A stretch of 64,000 nucleotides of DNA from Allocatelliglobosispora scoriae (GTDB lineage: Bacteria > Actinomycetota > Actinomycetes > Mycobacteriales > Micromonosporaceae), in assembly GCF_014204945.1 (NCBI RefSeq), contig NZ_JACHMN010000002.1, positions 1,998,503 through 2,062,502 of the forward strand, in the 5' to 3' direction. Position numbers and translations under genes: made by a program. Positions 24,855 through 34,124 of this stretch are shown one piece after another. The notes under the pieces were generated by a model, which made no database searches, had not been told where the DNA came from, and was given only the letters and a program-made list of their open reading frames with translations. The stretch's first letter is position 1. Each line of letters begins with the position of its first letter.

Positions 24855-26945
24855 CTAGACGCGCAGCCGGTGGCGCGGGCCGACCTCGGACGGCTCCGAG
24901 TCCCGGGCGTACCGGATCGCCTCGGCCTGCTCGATGAGCTGGTCGCTGCTGAGCTGGCACGCCGTCGTCCCGGTCACCGCGAGCCACGCCATCTCCAGGC
25001 TGCCGTCCGCACTGATCTGCGCCGACCATCGGGTCGGCGACGGCTGGGTGGCGACGACCACGACACCGACCCGGCCGAGTGCGGCGAGCTGCGCGTCGAG
25101 GCTCTGGAGCTGGCGCGAATACTCCCCCCACGCGTCGGCGATGAAGAGCAGATGGGTCGACCACGCGGTGTCGGTGATGTTGTTGACCCGGGCCGCGATC
25201 GTGTCGGTGGTGCGGGCGTCGCGCAGCATCGCCGAGTTGATCGCCGCACGCTTCGCGATCCGGGCGATGGCGTCGTCGACCGAGACCGCCACCCGGACCC
25301 GGCGCGGGTTGAGCTCGGCGAGCGCGCCCATGTCCGCGGTGCTGAACCCGGCGACCACGACCGACGTGTCATCGGCCCAGGAGACCGTGGCGGCCTCGGC
25401 GGCGAGGAAGCGCAGCAGGTCGTCGCAGCACTGCGGGTTGCCGACGAGGGAGATCAGACCGGTGCGCTCGCCGTCGACGAAGAGCTCGCCACCCTGCGCC
25501 CAGGTGCCGACACTCAGCAGGCCGGGCAGGAGCGACGGCGCCGGGCTGGACTCACTGATGTGCGCGGTCGCGGGCAGTGACCAGGTGTTGGGCGAGCGCA
25601 CCTCGAACGGTGACGGCGGATCCTCGCACGGTGTGGCGAGGATGACGGCGAGATCGCCGCCGTGCTGCCACGCCGCGGCGATGTCCGGCATCTCCCAGGC
25701 GGCCCGTCCGCCGAGCCCGATGGTGAGCCGCCGCAGACCGGAGTCGAGCCGGTCGGCGGCCCGGTGCTTGGCGGCCTGACGGGCCTCGCTCTCGGTGGTG
25801 TGGCGGTAGATCGGCGCGTTGCGCCTGCGCTTGACGCGAAGCTGGTTGATCCGACGCGTACGCCGGCGCCGCAGCACGACATGCGCCGCGAGCACGCTGA
25901 AAGCGGCGAAACCGGCGCTGGCCGCGAGGACCTGCATCCCCGGATCGGCAGCACTGTCCGTCGTGGAGTGATCGGGCTGGGCGGCACGGGTCGGGGCCTG
26001 CGCAACCGGGGCCTGCACAACGGGGGCCTGCGTGGCGGGTGCCTTCGACGGCGGCGGCGCCTTCGAGGGCGCGACGCTCGGCGTGACGGCCACCGACGGC
26101 GACGGCGCGGGAGTGGACGGTGCCGGAGTGGGTGCCGGCGGGGCCTGGGTCGGCGGAGCGGGCGGCTTCACCGAGGGGGTGACGAGCCGACCGGTCGCGT
26201 GCCGGGTGACACCCCGGTCGCTGGCGTCGGTCGGGAGCACGATCCGCCAGCCGGGCTGGATGTGGTTGGGGTTGCGGATCAGGCCCGGGTTGAGCGCCGC
26301 GATCTGCCGGTACCGGTCGAAGTCCCCGGTGAACCGCTGCGCGATGCGGCCCAGGTAGTCGTGCTTGCGCACCACGTAGACGGGTCGGGTGATCTGCGGC
26401 TGCGTCGGCTCGGCCACGTGTGCGGCACCGGCGTGCACGGAGGCGTAGACGGCGGTGTAGATCGGCGCGTGCGTGGGCGGGCTCACGACGGTCGGGTCGG
26501 CGAAGGTCGGCGTACCCGACGAGACGACCGAGACCACCGGGACGGGCGGCGCCGCGGTGGAGACGCTGACCCCGGCGAAGACCGCGATGACCGCGCCGAC
26601 CAGGATCGCCGCGAGGCGCTGCTGGAAGCCGAGGCCGGGCAGGCGGGGCGCGCGGCGCCCGCGGAGCTGCGCGGGGATCTCGACGAGCACGCTCAGCGAG
26701 AAGGTGAGCCAGGCGAGCCAGGCGACGACGGCGAGCAGCCTCATGAAGAGCGAGCCGTTGTCGGGCGAGGTCAGCAGGGTGCCGATCTCCTCGAAGCTGG
26801 GCACGTGGCGCGGCAGCGGGTTGCCCGCGACCTCCATGAGCAGCAGCGGCACACCGGCCACCACTGCGACCGTGCCGACGAGGGCGGTCAGACCCGCGAC
26901 GAGGCGACTGAGCCAGTGCCGTCCGGAGCGCTGTCGTTGTGCCAT
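24855..26945 (-). CDS. Multi-pass LysM-domain protein at the end of the tad operon
   Basis: The 696-residue protein has three hydrophobic helices at about 15-130, an external LysM peptidoglycan-binding module (about 190-240, VYVVRKHDYLGRIAQRF), a Pro/Ala linker, another transmembrane helix (about 336-355) and a large cytoplasmic domain of mixed alpha/beta type. Tad clusters of related actinobacteria often carry a longer version ending in a BTAD transcription-activator domain. That domain is not seen here. ATG 26945 or the GTG 9 bp earlier may start it. A wall-anchoring or assembly role for the pilus is inferred. Confidence 0.82.
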   Translation of the reverse strand: MAQRQRSGRHWLSRLVAGLTALVGTVAVVAGVPLLLMEVAGNPLPRHVPSFEEIGTLLTSPDNGSLFMRLLAVVAWLAWLTFSLSVLVEIPAQLRGRRAPRLPGLGFQQRLAAILVGAVIAVFAGVSVSTAAPPVPVVSVVSSGTPTFADPTVVSPPTHAPIYTAVYASVHAGAAHVAEPTQPQITRPVYVVRKHDYLGRIAQRFTGDFDRYRQIAALNPGLIRNPNHIQPGWRIVLPTDASDRGVTRHATGRLVTPSVKPPAPPTQAPPAPTPAPSTPAPSPSVAVTPSVAPSKAPPPSKAPATQAPVVQAPVAQAPTRAAQPDHSTTDSAADPGMQVLAASAGFAAFSVLAAHVVLRRRRTRRINQLRVKRRRNAPIYRHTTESEARQAAKHRAADRLDSGLRRLTIGLGGRAAWEMPDIAAAWQHGGDLAVILATPCEDPPSPFEVRSPNTWSLPATAHISESSPAPSLLPGLLSVGTWAQGGELFVDGERTGLISLVGNPQCCDDLLRFLAAEAATVSWADDTSVVVAGFSTADMGALAELNPRRVRVAVSVDDAIARIAKRAAINSAMLRDARTTDTIAARVNNITDTAWSTHLLFIADAWGEYSRQLQSLDAQLAALGRVGVVVVATQPSPTRWSAQISADGSLEMAWLAVTGTTACQLSSDQLIEQAEAIRYARDSEPSEVGPRHRLRV

Positions 26946-26984
26946 GGTCCCCACCCTTCCTGGCCGATCTTAATAGAGTCAGGT

Positions 26985-27398
26985 CTATCTAACGACTAGC
27001 GTAGCGGTCGCCTTGCCGATTGCGGTCCACGTCGGACCACCGATTGGTGACAGGCCGATCGGGTTGTTGTAAGTGACCCGCGCGGTCACCGTGAGCATCT
27101 GATTGCTGTCGACCACCACCGTTCCGGTGGCACCCGCCGCACGAAGGTAGTTCTGGGCGGCGGTCACGGCGAGGCCCGGATTGATCCGCTTGGGCTGGCC
27201 CAGGATGGCCGACCCCGGATCGATCGCCTGTCCCGCCGCGCGGGCCGCCTCGGCCGCGATGTTGTAAGCCTTCTCGTGCGCACGCACCCGACCGCCGCCG
27301 ATGATGACGAGCGAGACGATGGCCATCCAGGCGGGGGCGATGATGGCGAAGTAGACGGCGATGGCCCCGGCATCTCGACCGCGGCGAATGCGCATCAT
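26985..27398 (-). CDS. TadE/TadG-like minor pilin or pseudopilin
   Basis: The 137-residue protein begins with a basic stretch (MMRIRRGRDAGAIAVYF), then one hydrophobic helix (IIAPAWMAIVSLVIIGGG) and an external domain. This is the usual form of TadE-type pseudopilins and Flp assembly proteins. Its ATG overlaps the stop of the preceding gene, so the tad genes are coupled. Confidence 0.82.
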   Translation of the reverse strand: MMRIRRGRDAGAIAVYFAIIAPAWMAIVSLVIIGGGRVRAHEKAYNIAAEAARAAGQAIDPGSAILGQPKRINPGLAVTAAQNYLRAAGATGTVVVDSNQMLTVTARVTYNNPIGLSPIGGPTWTAIGKATATLVVR

Positions 27399-27832
27399 GT
27401 CCGGCTCCGGTAGGTGTCGAGTGGACTCACGAAGGAGGAGTTCAGCGTGATGAAGTCGCTGATCGGCAGGCCCGGCAGGTCGAGGATGTCGCGCAGGTCG
27501 ACTCTGCAGCTCACGGTGACGGTGACGGTGGCCGTCTGGCCCGGAGGGACCGCGAAGCCGGTCAGATTCGGCGTCACCGTCAGCGGCTGGCAGGTGAAAC
27601 CCTGCCCGGCGAAGGAGGCGTTCGCCGCCGTGTTCGCCTGCGCCCGTGCCGTCGCCTCGGTACGAGCCAGGCTGGCGCTCCGCGCGGCGTCGTATGCTGC
27701 CGAGTCGGCGACCTGACGCGCCATGGCGACCCGGCCGGTGAAGGTGATCATGGTCATCATGGCGGCGGCGACGGGCAGCATGAGCACCAGTTCGATGGTG
27801 GCCGAACCACTGTCCGACCCGCGACGCCACAT
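27395..27832 (-). CDS. TadE-family pseudopilin
   Basis: The 145-residue protein has the TadE signature: GSATIELVLMLPVAAAMMTMI, with the conserved Glu inside the hydrophobic N-terminal helix. An external domain with two Cys follows. It probably needs processing by the prepilin peptidase encoded at 34840-35583. Confidence 0.85.
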   Translation of the reverse strand: MWRRGSDSGSATIELVLMLPVAAAMMTMITFTGRVAMARQVADSAAYDAARSASLARTEATARAQANTAANASFAGQGFTCQPLTVTPNLTGFAVPPGQTATVTVTVSCRVDLRDILDLPGLPISDFITLNSSFVSPLDTYRSRT

Positions 27833-27833
27833 C

Positions 27834-28253
27834 TCAGCTCACCCTCTCGATCGGACGGACAGCACGCTGCAGGACGCGGATGGTGATGCCGGGGACGAGC
27901 GTCGGCATGTCACCGCTGACGATCACGGTGACCGACGTCGGGGTGGTGATCTGGTTGACCTGCACGTTGTTCAACCCCGGCCCCATGGCGTCGATGAACT
28001 CGCGCGCCTTGGCCGCCCCGGTGGTGCGCTCGCTGGCGTCATAGGAACGCGCCGCGTTGACTCCCTGCGATGCCGCGCCGATCGCGATGGAGCGGGCATA
28101 GAAGTAGAGGCCGGCGTGGATCACCATGAGGGTGATCAGCACCGTCGGGACGGCGATGATCACCATCTCGATGGGGCCGTCACCTTGGTCGTGTCTCCCG
28201 CTGCGACCGGCCGGCCGCAGCGGGAAACGCCGACGCTCAGTCGTTCCGCTCAT
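27834..28253 (-). CDS. TadE-family pseudopilin
   Basis: In the 139-residue protein a basic N-terminal segment ends in GDGPIEMVIIAVPTVLITLMVIHAG, a TadE-like cleavage and membrane region with Glu at the expected place. A short external domain follows. It is the first of three consecutive TadE-type genes. Confidence 0.83.
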   Translation of the reverse strand: MSGTTERRRFPLRPAGRSGRHDQGDGPIEMVIIAVPTVLITLMVIHAGLYFYARSIAIGAASQGVNAARSYDASERTTGAAKAREFIDAMGPGLNNVQVNQITTPTSVTVIVSGDMPTLVPGITIRVLQRAVRPIERVS

Positions 28254-28256
28254 GGC

Positions 28257-28442
28257 TCACGGAAGGGTGGTGAGGCGGGTGTTGGCGTAGGTGATGAGGA
28301 CTGCGGCGATCGCGGCGGCGCCGATCGCGATGACCGTGACCATGATGACGTAGGGCACGGGGCCCTCGCCGGCCTCACGGCGGGTCGGGCTGGTGAGTTC
28401 CTGAATCCGGGTGGAGAGTGCCACCGTCATCTTCAGCAACAT
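28257..28442 (-). CDS. Small Flp-like pilin candidate
   Basis: The 61-residue protein has a charged N-terminal third and one hydrophobic helix (YVIMVTVIAIGAAAIAAVLITYA). Its size and position between tadC and the TadE genes suit the major Flp pilin subunit. The canonical G/E-Y cleavage pattern is not clear (GEGPVPYV), so major-pilin status is provisional. Confidence 0.72.
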   Translation of the reverse strand: MLLKMTVALSTRIQELTSPTRREAGEGPVPYVIMVTVIAIGAAAIAAVLITYANTRLTTLP

Positions 28443-28458
28443 GGGGGTGTCCTTCCTT

Positions 28459-29334
28459 CTACTGGGTGAACATGTTGGACATCAGCGGGTACCCGATGAG
28501 CACGAGAAGAATGATGATCAACATGGTTGCTGGGATGTCCAGCTTGGAGGTGCGGGTCTTCGCCAGCTCCACGGCCTTGGCCCGGTTCTGGTCCTGCAGT
28601 GACGACGCCTGAGCACGCAGCGTCTGGTAAACCTGCGCACCGTCGTTGCCGGCGCTGCGCATGATGTCGGCGAAGCTGGTCAGCTCCACCACATCGATAT
28701 CGGCCGCCAGGTTCTTGATCTCTTCCCATGGCGTACGCATCTGAAGCTGCGCGGTGAGCAGAGCCGTCCGGAGCCGGACGTAGGGCCAGCCGTCGCAGAT
28801 GCCGGCCGCTCGCTCCATCGCCTCCACCGCGCCGTGTCCCGACCGCACCTGGTGCGCGGTGAGCGCGCAGTAGGTGCACAGAGCCCGGACGAACTCGGAG
28901 CGGGCCGCCTTGGCCCGGGACCGCATGTCCAGGTGGGCCATGAGTCCGAAGAGGACCGTCAGCACGAGCGTCGCGCCGACCGGGATCGCTATCGGCACCG
29001 AGATCCGGGACACCACGAGGAAGACCGTGATGATCAGCGGCAGGAAGAACCCGAGCGCGGCCGAGAGCCCGACGCTGAAGAGGTGGCGCTCCGGCGTGCG
29101 ACCGAGGATGTTCAGGTCGGTCGCCGGCATCCGGATCGGCAGCTCCCGCGGTTTCGGCGGCGCGGCGGCGACCTCGGGCGCGATCTGCACGCCGGCCGGG
29201 TGCAGCCGCCGCAGCGCCGGGCCGAGCGCGGGACGGCCGGGGACGAGCTGCACGACCAGCAGGAAGAGTCCATAACCGACGACCGCGCCGGCGGTGACGG
29301 CGATGCCGAGCCAGACATTGGGCTGCAGGACCAT
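28459..29334 (-). CDS. tadC: TadC, type II/IV secretion-like membrane platform protein
   Basis: The 291-residue T2SSF-domain protein has N-terminal helices (about 10-30 and 95-150), a cytoplasmic four-helix T2SSF domain (about 160-260), and a C-terminal helix (IPATMLIIILLVLIGYPLM). The start at 29334 shares one base with the tadB stop (TGATG). It forms the inner-membrane base of the Flp pilus with TadB. Confidence 0.9.
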   Translation of the reverse strand: MVLQPNVWLGIAVTAGAVVGYGLFLLVVQLVPGRPALGPALRRLHPAGVQIAPEVAAAPPKPRELPIRMPATDLNILGRTPERHLFSVGLSAALGFFLPLIITVFLVVSRISVPIAIPVGATLVLTVLFGLMAHLDMRSRAKAARSEFVRALCTYCALTAHQVRSGHGAVEAMERAAGICDGWPYVRLRTALLTAQLQMRTPWEEIKNLAADIDVVELTSFADIMRSAGNDGAQVYQTLRAQASSLQDQNRAKAVELAKTRTSKLDIPATMLIIILLVLIGYPLMSNMFTQ

Positions 29335-30248
29335 CAGCGCACCAGCTCGAGCTCGGTGGAGGGCGCCTTGGGCTGCTGGTCGGCGCGGAGCAGGCGCGGC
29401 AGCTTCGGCGGCAGGGAAAGGGATCTGATCCACAGCATCAGCGCGATGTAGAGACCGGCGAGGACCACCAGGATCGTCTGCCCGAGGAACGATTTGTAGG
29501 GCGCCGCGTAGTTGGCGTTGAGCGCGCCGAAGACCAGCAGCACGAGGGTGAATCCGGTGAGGAAGCGCACCGTGAAGCGCGCGGTCGACCGCTCACTGTC
29601 CACCATGGCCCGGGAGTTGACCTCCTCGGTCAGGGCGTGCGCCACATCGACGAGCGCTGCGTGCAGACCCTCACCCGCATCGGCGAGCTGCAGGATCAAC
29701 GGCGCCACGACCTCGTCGCAGCCGTAGTCGTCGAGGTCGTCGGCGAATGCCCGCAGTGCCGAGATCGGGTTGACACCCGCCTGCAGCCGGGCCGCGAGCG
29801 TGCGGATCTCGTCCCCGATCAGCGGGGGCGCGTTGCGCGCGGTCGCGACGATCGCCGCCTGGAGGCCGATGCCGTTGCGCACGTAGTCGCTCAGGCGCCG
29901 GGTCCACGCCTCCAGCGCCGACAGCCGCGCGATGGCCTTCTTCTCCGCGGTCGCCGAGGCGAAGAGCCAGGGCAGGCCCGGAATCGCCAGCATGATGACG
30001 AGGCCGCCGATCGGCCAGCCGGTGAAGATCCAGGTCAGCGCTCCCGCGCAGACCGCCACGATCAAAAGCGTCTGATGGGTACGCCGTTCCGCCGCCGACC
30101 GCCCGGGCCCCTGCCAGAATCCCCGGAACCACAGCGCGGTGGGGGAAGCGGGGCCGATGGGCTTCGTCGTACCGATGATCCACACCACGACCAGCGCGAT
30201 ACCGGACCCGAGCAGCAGGAAGGCGAAGATCGCCAGGAGCTGGATCAT
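29334..30248 (-). CDS. tadB: TadB, inner-membrane pilus platform protein
   Basis: The 304-residue protein has an N-terminal helix, a helix pair near 65-95, the T2SSF domain with LSDYVRNGIGLQAAI and ADAGEGLHAAL, and two C-terminal helices. The ATG overlaps the tadA stop (ATGA). It is predicted to couple the TadA ATPase to pilin extrusion. Confidence 0.9.
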   Translation of the reverse strand: MIQLLAIFAFLLLGSGIALVVVWIIGTTKPIGPASPTALWFRGFWQGPGRSAAERRTHQTLLIVAVCAGALTWIFTGWPIGGLVIMLAIPGLPWLFASATAEKKAIARLSALEAWTRRLSDYVRNGIGLQAAIVATARNAPPLIGDEIRTLAARLQAGVNPISALRAFADDLDDYGCDEVVAPLILQLADAGEGLHAALVDVAHALTEEVNSRAMVDSERSTARFTVRFLTGFTLVLLVFGALNANYAAPYKSFLGQTILVVLAGLYIALMLWIRSLSLPPKLPRLLRADQQPKAPSTELELVR

Positions 30249-31744
30249 TGCCGCCTCACCCGCTGTACGTGGAGGTCACGAGTCCACGAGCCCCGGTTGT
30301 GGGGACCGGCCTCGATATAGGGGATCAGCTCACGCGGGTCGTAGCCGACGTCCATCAGGTCGTCCCGGATCCGCTCCGGCAGGTGCTTGGGGACCGCCCG
30401 GCCGTCGGGTCCGGGGCTGAAGACGCTCGTCATCACGACCCGGTCCTCGCGCATGCCGCCGACCTCGATGACGTGCGAGACGAAGCGGTGCTCCTGGCCG
30501 CCGATGGCCCGCTCGTCGACGACCGCGACGTAGACGATGAGGTCGATGCCCTGGGCGGCCATCCGCATCGCCTGGTCGGGGCCCATGTCGTTGCCGTAGG
30601 AGCAGGCGAGCTGGACGATCGAGTCCATCACCTCGCGAGCCGCCCGGGCGTGGATGGTGCACATCGCGCCCCGGCTGACGGTCATGGCGCGCAGCATCGG
30701 CACGATCTCCCGGCCGCGGGTCTCACCGACGATCACCCGGCGTACGCCGAGCCGCTGCGTGATCGGCATCATGTCGTGCAGCGTCTTCTCGCCGCGCCGC
30801 TTGCCGCTGGCGTCGTATTCACCGTGGCCCTGCAACGCCTCCAGGCTGATCACCCAGTTGGCGCCGACGGGCTCGTGCAGGCCGAGCTCCCGGGACTCCT
30901 CCAGCGTGATGTAGGGCTCGGCGGCTGGAATCGTCCGCCCGAGCGCCCGGAGCAGGGTCGTCTTGCCCGAGCCCGCGAGCCCGGCGATCATGATGTTGGC
31001 GCCGGACTCCAGCGCCTTGGTGAGGAATCGGTAGAGCAGCAGGTCGATCATTCCGAACCGGTCCCGCAGCTCCTCCAGCGACGCGTCGAAGAGGCTGTGC
31101 TTGCGGATGTAGACGATCGGCCGGGGCGAGACCTTGTAGAGCACGGTCATCCGGGACCCGTCGGGGAGCTGCATGTCGAGCTCGGGGTTGGACTCCGAGA
31201 GCTGCCGCTCGGTCGCCGCGACCCGCATCGCCAGCACCTGCAGCATCGTGATCAGCTCGTCGTCGCTCTCGGCGACGGGCTCACCCCGGGTCCGCGAGCC
31301 GTCGGCGTGGTGCAGCAGCACCTGGTCGCAGCCGATGATGTGGACGTTGGTGATCCGCGGATCGTCGAGCAGCCGCTGCAGGCGTCCCGCACCGAACATG
31401 CCGGCGACCAGGGCGTCGAGCAGCGCCTGCTCCTGTGCGGGGCTGACGGGCTGACCGGCGTGGGCCATGCCGACGGCGTAGTCGGCGATCACCTCGCGGC
31501 CGACCCGCTCGGCCATCTCGCGCCGATAGGCCGTGGTCACGTTGGCCGCGTCGGCGAGGAGCCGGGTGAGGGTGTCGGTGACCCGTCCGTGCAGCAGCCG
31601 AACGACGTTGTAGTCGACCTCGGGCGGCCGGGCGGCGTGGGCCGGCACGACCTGACCTCGGTAGACCGGGTTGTGCCCGTTGATCCGCACCGGTTCGAGG
31701 GCGTCGTGAGCTGAGGGGATGGGCACGAAGCGGGGCTGGGTCAT
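30245..31744 (-). CDS. tadA: TadA/CpaF ATPase of the Flp pilus
   Basis: The 499-residue cytoplasmic secretion ATPase has a Walker A motif GLAGSGKTT with K261, followed by the Asp-box/Walker B region and the conserved HARAAREVMD segment. An N-terminal helical domain precedes the ATPase core. ATG 31744 overlaps the stop of the upstream ParA-like gene. It powers pilin assembly and possibly retraction. Confidence 0.94.
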   Translation of the reverse strand: MTQPRFVPIPSAHDALEPVRINGHNPVYRGQVVPAHAARPPEVDYNVVRLLHGRVTDTLTRLLADAANVTTAYRREMAERVGREVIADYAVGMAHAGQPVSPAQEQALLDALVAGMFGAGRLQRLLDDPRITNVHIIGCDQVLLHHADGSRTRGEPVAESDDELITMLQVLAMRVAATERQLSESNPELDMQLPDGSRMTVLYKVSPRPIVYIRKHSLFDASLEELRDRFGMIDLLLYRFLTKALESGANIMIAGLAGSGKTTLLRALGRTIPAAEPYITLEESRELGLHEPVGANWVISLEALQGHGEYDASGKRRGEKTLHDMMPITQRLGVRRVIVGETRGREIVPMLRAMTVSRGAMCTIHARAAREVMDSIVQLACSYGNDMGPDQAMRMAAQGIDLIVYVAVVDERAIGGQEHRFVSHVIEVGGMREDRVVMTSVFSPGPDGRAVPKHLPERIRDDLMDVGYDPRELIPYIEAGPHNRGSWTRDLHVQRVRRQ

Positions 31745-32535
31745 CGGGTCACCGGGATGGGCTGGGTGTCCCACTGCGCGATCGGGGTGATGTTGCGCAG
31801 GGTGCGGATCGCGGTGTCGATGGTGCCGAAGGCACCCATCGCCGACTTCATCAGCGGTCCGTTGCGACGCCCGCGACCGTCGCCGCAGAGCGCGGCGGCG
31901 GTCTTCGGATCCCAGGCGATGTTGGCCACGACGGGAGTGTTGAGGTTGCGGGTGATCTCGCGAGCGGAGATGCCGCCGCCGACGAGGACCAGCCCGAGGT
32001 TGCCGCTGGGCCCTTCGGCACCGGGCAGCTCACGGCGCAGCGTGCTGATCGCCGCGACCGCCGGTGAGACGGTCCGCAGCGAGGTGGGACGCATGACCAG
32101 CAGGACCAGGTCGGCACGGTGCAGCAGCGGCCACGGCGCGTAGTGCGTCGAGAGGCGGCCGCAGTCGGCGATGACGAGGTAGGGCGAGTGGGCGAAGAGC
32201 TCGCCGAGCCGGGCCCAGGACGGCTGCAGCGAGGCGGCCTGGGTCGGATCGGCGATGCCCTGCAGGGCCAGCCGCTTCTGCTTGGGCGGGTCCAGGTCGA
32301 TGAGCTGGCCGGTGAGGTCGTGCTCCGCGCTGCCGCGCAGCACCGAGCCCGCCAGCGGGAGGATGCCCCGGTCGGCCGGGAGATCGTATTTGGCGAGGTA
32401 GCCGGCGAGCAGGTCGCCGCCGGCCGGATCGCACTCGGCGAGCAGGGTCGGAGCGGGCCAGGCCAGCGTGCAGGCGAGCGCCGCGGTGGAGACACCGGGC
32501 GAGCCCTTGGCAGAGACCATGGCGATGAGCGGCAT
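31741..32535 (-). CDS. TadZ/CpaE-like ParA-family protein
   Basis: The 264-residue protein begins with MPLIAMVSAKGSPGVST, a deviant Walker A motif of the MinD/ParA superfamily. CDPAGGDLLAG and the later DCGRLSTHYAPW follow. There is no receiver domain, unlike long CpaE proteins. It probably places or stabilises the Tad machine at the membrane. Confidence 0.87.
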   Translation of the reverse strand: MPLIAMVSAKGSPGVSTAALACTLAWPAPTLLAECDPAGGDLLAGYLAKYDLPADRGILPLAGSVLRGSAEHDLTGQLIDLDPPKQKRLALQGIADPTQAASLQPSWARLGELFAHSPYLVIADCGRLSTHYAPWPLLHRADLVLLVMRPTSLRTVSPAVAAISTLRRELPGAEGPSGNLGLVLVGGGISAREITRNLNTPVVANIAWDPKTAAALCGDGRGRRNGPLMKSAMGAFGTIDTAIRTLRNITPIAQWDTQPIPVTR

Positions 32536-32537
32536 GA

Positions 32538-33203
32538 TCAGTTCTCCATCAGCGAGACCACGATGCGGTCGTCCGCCGAGAGGCTCGCGACCGTCGGCGC
32601 GTCGGTCACCGCGACCTGGACGTCGACGAGCGTCTCTCCGGGCTGGACGCCGGGAGAGATGTCGACGACCGTCGCCACGATCGTGCGCGGCGGGGTCAGG
32701 TCACTGGGCTGGCCCTCGCCACCGACGACGGTTTTCGAGGGCAGCACGACGAGCAGGACCGAGGCACCCGCGGTGAGGCGGCTGGCGGGCAGGTGCCCCT
32801 CCTTGAGCTTCATGCCGATGAGCTGGAACCCCGGCGCCGGGATCGGCGAGTCGGTGAGCTGGTCCATCGTGATGAGCGCGCCGGGAACCAGCGCCATCTT
32901 GGCGTGCAGGCCGACGACCGAGCGCAGCTTCGTGGCCGGAACCGGCTGGAGGCCGACCGCCTCGTTGATCCGCACGATGATGAGGTCGCTCGCCTGGATC
33001 TCGGCACCGGAGGTGATCGGCCGCGCCACGGCCAGGTAATCCTGCGTCGTGCCCATCCGCAGCACCACGTAACCGGCGGTCAGCGCCCCCACGACGATCA
33101 GCAGGACCGCAAGGGCGCCTTGCATGATCGATCGACGTCGCGGCGCCGACCTGGCGACCGCGATCGGCGCGGCCGACGGTCGGTTCGTCGTCATGCTGGT
33201 CAT
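32538..33203 (-). CDS. CpaB/RcpC-like SAF-domain pilus protein
   Basis: The 221-residue protein has one N-terminal transmembrane helix (GALAVLLIVVGALTAGYVVL) followed by a SAF domain (about 60-125: ARPITSGAEIQASDLIIVRI) and a beta domain. This matches CpaB/RcpC proteins of Tad systems. ATG 33203 overlaps the stop of the frameshifted gene, confirming that gene's true end. Confidence 0.87.
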   Translation of the reverse strand: MTSMTTNRPSAAPIAVARSAPRRRSIMQGALAVLLIVVGALTAGYVVLRMGTTQDYLAVARPITSGAEIQASDLIIVRINEAVGLQPVPATKLRSVVGLHAKMALVPGALITMDQLTDSPIPAPGFQLIGMKLKEGHLPASRLTAGASVLLVVLPSKTVVGGEGQPSDLTPPRTIVATVVDISPGVQPGETLVDVQVAVTDAPTVASLSADDRIVVSLMEN

Positions 33204-34124
33204 TGCGTTACCACCTGCATCTCATCGATCCTGATCGTTGCCGTGGAGCTCCGGGTGATCGTGACCGACCCGGACGCCCCGCCACCGGACCAGGTCACGT
33301 TCCAGGTCGTGGTGGCCGTGATGGTGTATCGCCCACCCGGCTGGCTGTGCGAGTTCTTCAGATAGCGCGCGTAGCCGCAGTTGGGCGACGTCCTGTTTCC
33401 GTAACTGGCGACGTAGGCGGTGCCCCGATTGGCGCAGGTCACAGAGTGACCGTCGCCCATGTTCCAGACGATCTTGCTGGGTGTGGCTCGCGCCGTGACC
33501 GTCCGGCCCGGCACGGAGGCCGATGCGGTGGCCGTGTTCCACGAGGCGGCGTTGGTCCACATCCAGACCGGGAGGCCGACCAGTCCGGCCCCCGCCCGTG
33601 TTCGGCGCGATCTGGATCACCGGAGCCCGGACCGGCAACCGGTTGATCGCCTGGAGGGCGAGACTGATCGCGGACGGCAGACCGCCGTAGCCCGGTGGCG
33701 GGCTGGTCAGGTAGACGGTGTTGACCGCCTCCCAGCCCGCACCGCCGCCGCCCCAGCACCACACCGTGTACATGTAGCCGTTGGCGGGGTTGTGGCCGCC
33801 CCAGGCGGGGTCGTTGAAGGGAAGGTCGAGGCGGTCGTAGAAGCAGGAGTTGGTCGGATTGAACCAGCCGAGGCCGTTGCGGTGGCAGTTGATCCAGCCG
33901 AGCTGCTCGTGCAGGCACTGACCGGCGCCGCCACCACCGCCTCCGCCGCCTCCCCCACCGCCGCCCCCGCCACCGCCGCCACCACCGGTGACGACGATGT
34001 AGCAGGAGCCGCTGTTGGGCGGGCAGTAGATGTAGTCGGCATGCGCGGGCGCCTGGGCGATGACGACGAGGCCACCCGCGACCAGGAATCCGGTGAGAAG
34101 CTGTGCCACACGACGGATCAACAT
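33200..34124 (-). pseudogene. Exported Gly-tract protein with a +1 frameshift
   Basis: The first frame (start 34124) gives a signal peptide, a tract of about 20 consecutive Gly, several Cys and a domain ending APVIQIAPNTGG, then loses sense. The next frame (open to 33200) continues with LPVWMWTNAASW and a beta domain ending IRIDEMQVVTQ. The switch lies at the C tract 33589-33593; four C instead of five would restore a 307-residue protein. ATGA coupling at both ends argues that the gene was intact recently. It may be a sequencing error, phase variation or true decay. The role is unknown; exported proteins of this type are frequent in actinobacterial tad loci. Confidence 0.8.
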
